A stretch of DNA of 64,000 nt, from contig JABDCB010000002.1 of the NCBI GenBank assembly GCA_013288325.1, positions 53,453-117,452 on the forward strand, in the 5' to 3' direction. Below are positions 61,159 to 64,000 of this stretch, one piece after another. A program made the position numbers and the translations under genes. Source of the stretch: Bacteroidota bacterium. GTDB lineage: Bacteria > Bacteroidota > Bacteroidia > Palsa-965. Every line of letters starts with the position of its first letter. Within the stretch, counting starts at the first letter, position 1. The notes under the pieces were generated by a model. It saw nothing but the letters and a program-made list of their open reading frames with translations, was not told the origin of the DNA and did no database searches.

Positions 61159-63516
61159 ATGTTCAGGCGTCTCTTCGTTATCGGGCTTATGTTGTTTTCT
61201 TTCCAGGGCTTTGCCCAGCAAATGGTGCTGCAGGGATTCTGGTGGGATTATTGGAATACGAACTACCCCAATGAATGGTCCAACTATCTGGCCGATCTGG
61301 CTCCTCGTTTGCAACAAATGGGTATCAGCGATGTATGGGTACCACCCAATATCAAGAACGGTAATCAGGGTGATGGCTATGCTCCTTTCGATGATTATGA
61401 TTTGGGAGATAAATACCAGAAAACTATTTTAAGAACCCGATCGGGTGATAAAGATGAATTGCTGCGTATGGTGGCTGTGCTGCATGCCAATGGAATAGGC
61501 GTGGTACAGGATATCGTGCTCAACCATCTGGATGATGCAGGTAGTGCCAGCGGAGCAGGTGGTCAGGATCCTGCCGCATGGGATGATAATGTAACGAACC
61601 GCTATAAGAACTTTCGTTTTTCCTGTTTTGCCACTCCTGCTACAGATGAAAGCGCTTCGGATTATCTGAGCCGCAAAGGACGTTTTTCCAAGAACTGGCA
61701 GAACTTTCATCCGACACCTGCTGACAATTCCGTTACCGGAGATTGGAATGTGGTTCTGTTTGGTCCGGATATTTCTTATGTGGATGGAGCCTATGGACAA
61801 AGCTCCAATGCAATTTATAATCCTTTGCAGGATTCGGGTTATATGCGTACCAATACCCGGCAATGGTGTGTATGGTATAAAAAGCAAATGGGTTTTGACG
61901 GAGGCCGCTGGGATGCCGTGAAAAATTATCCTTACTGGGCCGTCGAAGATTTTCTGTACAACCTCCAGCACAACGCAGGATGGGCAACCGGAGGAGATGC
62001 CATGTTTAATGTGGGAGAGTGGGTGGGCAGTGCGTCGGATGAGGATACCTACGAAACCAATGTGAACAACAGGGAAGGAACGTTTGATTTTGCTTTGAGA
62101 GACGGTATCTATCAAATGGTATCGGGTGGAGGAAGTTTCGATATAGGAACCATTCCCGGTTTTCAGCAAAACAATCGCTTTATTACCATCGGCTCACAAC
62201 TCATTTACCGAACCTGCCCTTTTGTAAACAGTCATGATTCGTTCCGCCCACAGCTGGATGCCAACGGTAACATTACCGGATGGAACACAAGCAGCGAACT
62301 CATTCCGCATATCGATCCTTCTGACGTTCGTTTGTCTGCGGCCTATGCCATTGCTTTTGCCGTGGACGGAAATCCGGTAGTGTTTTTTGAAGATCTGTTT
62401 GATGTGGAAAGTACGGGAAAGCGGTTTTCTCATCTTCCTACGAATGCCGCCGATCTTCCCATACGAAGCGATATAGCTAATCTGATCTGGTGTCATCAGC
62501 ACCTGAATTTTAAAGGAGGAGCCTATAAAGTGCGGTACCAAGCTACCGATCATCTCGTCATCGAACGTTCCGGAAAAGCAGTAATAGGGATCAATGATAA
62601 TTACACCGCGTGGCAAAATAATTATGTACTCACCGATTTTGCTCCCGGCACACAACTTAAAGATTATTCAGGAGCCAATGGTACTTCTGTACTTACGGTG
62701 GATGGCAGCGGAGGATTTAATATCAATACCCCTCCCTGCAATGGTACCGCGGCACAAGGTCGTAAAGGATATTCGGTATGGGCTCCGGTATCGGCAGCAA
62801 CAGGTTTTTCATTGCCTGCATATTCCACCACACAGGAATGGGATATGGCCGATGATCTGGGCGATAGTCACGCAAGCTCCCTGGGTCAGGGAGGAGCGCT
62901 GCCGGCTAACAGTACTGCCTGCCGTATTGTAGGCAATATATTTGCTTCGGCCGGAAGTCCTGTAACTGTAAATGTATACCCTACCGATACCACGCAGAAT
63001 GTGACAGTGGAATTGCTGAAAAATAATGTAGTTGTGTATACATTGCAGGGAACAGGTTTCCTGAGCGGTAATTATACCGCTACCGATACAAGCTGGTATA
63101 CAGCTGTAATAAAAAACACCAGCGCCGCCAATCACACACAGGAAGTATATGTGAAGCTGAATTACAATGCACCGGTTGTTGCTTCCACATTGCGTCATCC
63201 TTCTCCCGGAAATATAGCTTGTGCGGATATCCTTACCAATGCAGGCACGCAGCAGCCCGTAAAAAACAAAGGGTCTGTATATCCCAATCCTGCTCCGGCA
63301 AACGGAATTCATCTGGTTTTGTCATCAGGAGAGGAAAAAAATATTTCCATACATATATATAACACTCTTGGACAGCCTGTTTATTACGAAAACATAAACG
63401 TATATCGGGGAAGTACGGATAAACAAATCATTTTTCCTCAGCCTCCCGCAGCGGGATTATATGTACTCTCTGTTCCCGAACTGGGAATCAATATCCGGTT
63501 TATCGTGGAGAAATGA
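61159..63516 (+). CDS. secreted alpha-amylase (GH13) with T9SS sorting domain
   Basis: GVVQDIVLNH, GFDGGRWDAVKNY, FNVGEWVG, FVNSHD (four GH13 regions); C-terminal VYPNPAPANGIHLVLSSGE...GLYVLSVPELGINIRFIVEK. Confidence 0.93.
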   Translation: MFRRLFVIGLMLFSFQGFAQQMVLQGFWWDYWNTNYPNEWSNYLADLAPRLQQMGISDVWVPPNIKNGNQGDGYAPFDDYDLGDKYQKTILRTRSGDKDELLRMVAVLHANGIGVVQDIVLNHLDDAGSASGAGGQDPAAWDDNVTNRYKNFRFSCFATPATDESASDYLSRKGRFSKNWQNFHPTPADNSVTGDWNVVLFGPDISYVDGAYGQSSNAIYNPLQDSGYMRTNTRQWCVWYKKQMGFDGGRWDAVKNYPYWAVEDFLYNLQHNAGWATGGDAMFNVGEWVGSASDEDTYETNVNNREGTFDFALRDGIYQMVSGGGSFDIGTIPGFQQNNRFITIGSQLIYRTCPFVNSHDSFRPQLDANGNITGWNTSSELIPHIDPSDVRLSAAYAIAFAVDGNPVVFFEDLFDVESTGKRFSHLPTNAADLPIRSDIANLIWCHQHLNFKGGAYKVRYQATDHLVIERSGKAVIGINDNYTAWQNNYVLTDFAPGTQLKDYSGANGTSVLTVDGSGGFNINTPPCNGTAAQGRKGYSVWAPVSAATGFSLPAYSTTQEWDMADDLGDSHASSLGQGGALPANSTACRIVGNIFASAGSPVTVNVYPTDTTQNVTVELLKNNVVVYTLQGTGFLSGNYTATDTSWYTAVIKNTSAANHTQEVYVKLNYNAPVVASTLRHPSPGNIACADILTNAGTQQPVKNKGSVYPNPAPANGIHLVLSSGEEKNISIHIYNTLGQPVYYENINVYRGSTDKQIIFPQPPAAGLYVLSVPELGINIRFIVEK

Positions 63517-63549
63517 TAAACAGATCCGATTTATTTCCGATAGGCGGTT

Positions 63550-63930
63550 ATGAAAAAGAAAATACCATTTGAATTTGTGCTGGAGGAGTTGACGGCCTTA
63601 TCGCCGGTTGTCAAACCCATGTTCGGATGTCATGCTGTTTATATCGGAGAAAAGATTATGCTGGTTCTACGCGACCGGAGTGATCATGTTTCCGACAATG
63701 GGGTATGGGTAGCTACTTCCAAAGAGCATCATGAGAGTTTGAAAGTAGTATTCCCCTCGCTTCGCTCCATCGATTTGTTAGGCAACGGACAAACCAACTG
63801 GCAGGTATTGCCGGCTGATGCCGATGATTTTGAAGAAGCAGTGAATAAAGCCTGTGATCTGATCAGAAAGGGCGATAACCGAATCGGCAAAGTGCCTGTG
63901 CCCAAAAAGAAAAAAACCAAGAAGGGGTAA
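63550..63930 (+). CDS. TfoX N-terminal/YjbR-like hypothetical protein
   Basis: 'LSPVVKPMFGCHAVYIGEKIMLVLRDR' resembles TfoX-N-like proteins; Lys-rich tail. Confidence 0.6.
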   Translation: MKKKIPFEFVLEELTALSPVVKPMFGCHAVYIGEKIMLVLRDRSDHVSDNGVWVATSKEHHESLKVVFPSLRSIDLLGNGQTNWQVLPADADDFEEAVNKACDLIRKGDNRIGKVPVPKKKKTKKG

Positions 63931-64000
63931 ATAAATTATCTTTCTTTTATAACTACCACCTGGTAAGCATACGCAGACAAGGCATGGTGATCATTCTTTC

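Noticed and set aside
61429-62169. 246-aa minus-strand ORF
   Set aside because: Antisense to the alpha-amylase catalytic domain; chance open frame.

Overview
A 64 kb chromosomal window from a Bacteroidota bacterium, judged from SusC/SusD proteins, T9SS C-terminal sorting domains, TAnnTTTG-like promoters and mostly intergenic AT-rich spacers. It is gene-dense and mostly ordinary: TonB receptors, lipoproteins, Crp/Fnr regulators, KatG, IlvE, a MocR-type regulator, an alpha-amylase and other T9SS cargo. There is one tRNA (CAT anticodon) and no rRNA, CRISPR array or insertion sequence that I can see. The points most worth a second look are: (1) an unannotated 36-aa leader ORF ending in Cys-Cys-Cys-Cys-stop, just downstream of a near-perfect 19-bp palindrome and upstream of a PstS-like binding protein plus SusC/SusD, which is a candidate cysteine/sulfur-responsive attenuator; (2) a SiaB/SiaC-type partner-switching operon fused to a beta-propeller sensor/PP2C phosphatase, with a divergent triple-GAF PP2C phosphatase and no diguanylate cyclase; (3) a tightly overlapping glycan-modification operon with WbqC, PhyH, NeuD/PglD-like and RffA-like genes; (4) a 42-bp (2x21 bp) tandem repeat that encodes near-perfect heptads on the minus strand; (5) two decayed genes, an amidase broken by what looks like a single-base deletion and a ~71-codon remnant at 38.1-38.3 kb; (6) a pair of small Cys-rich exported proteins, one missing from the ORF track. 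All family assignments are by reading motifs; no searches were run.
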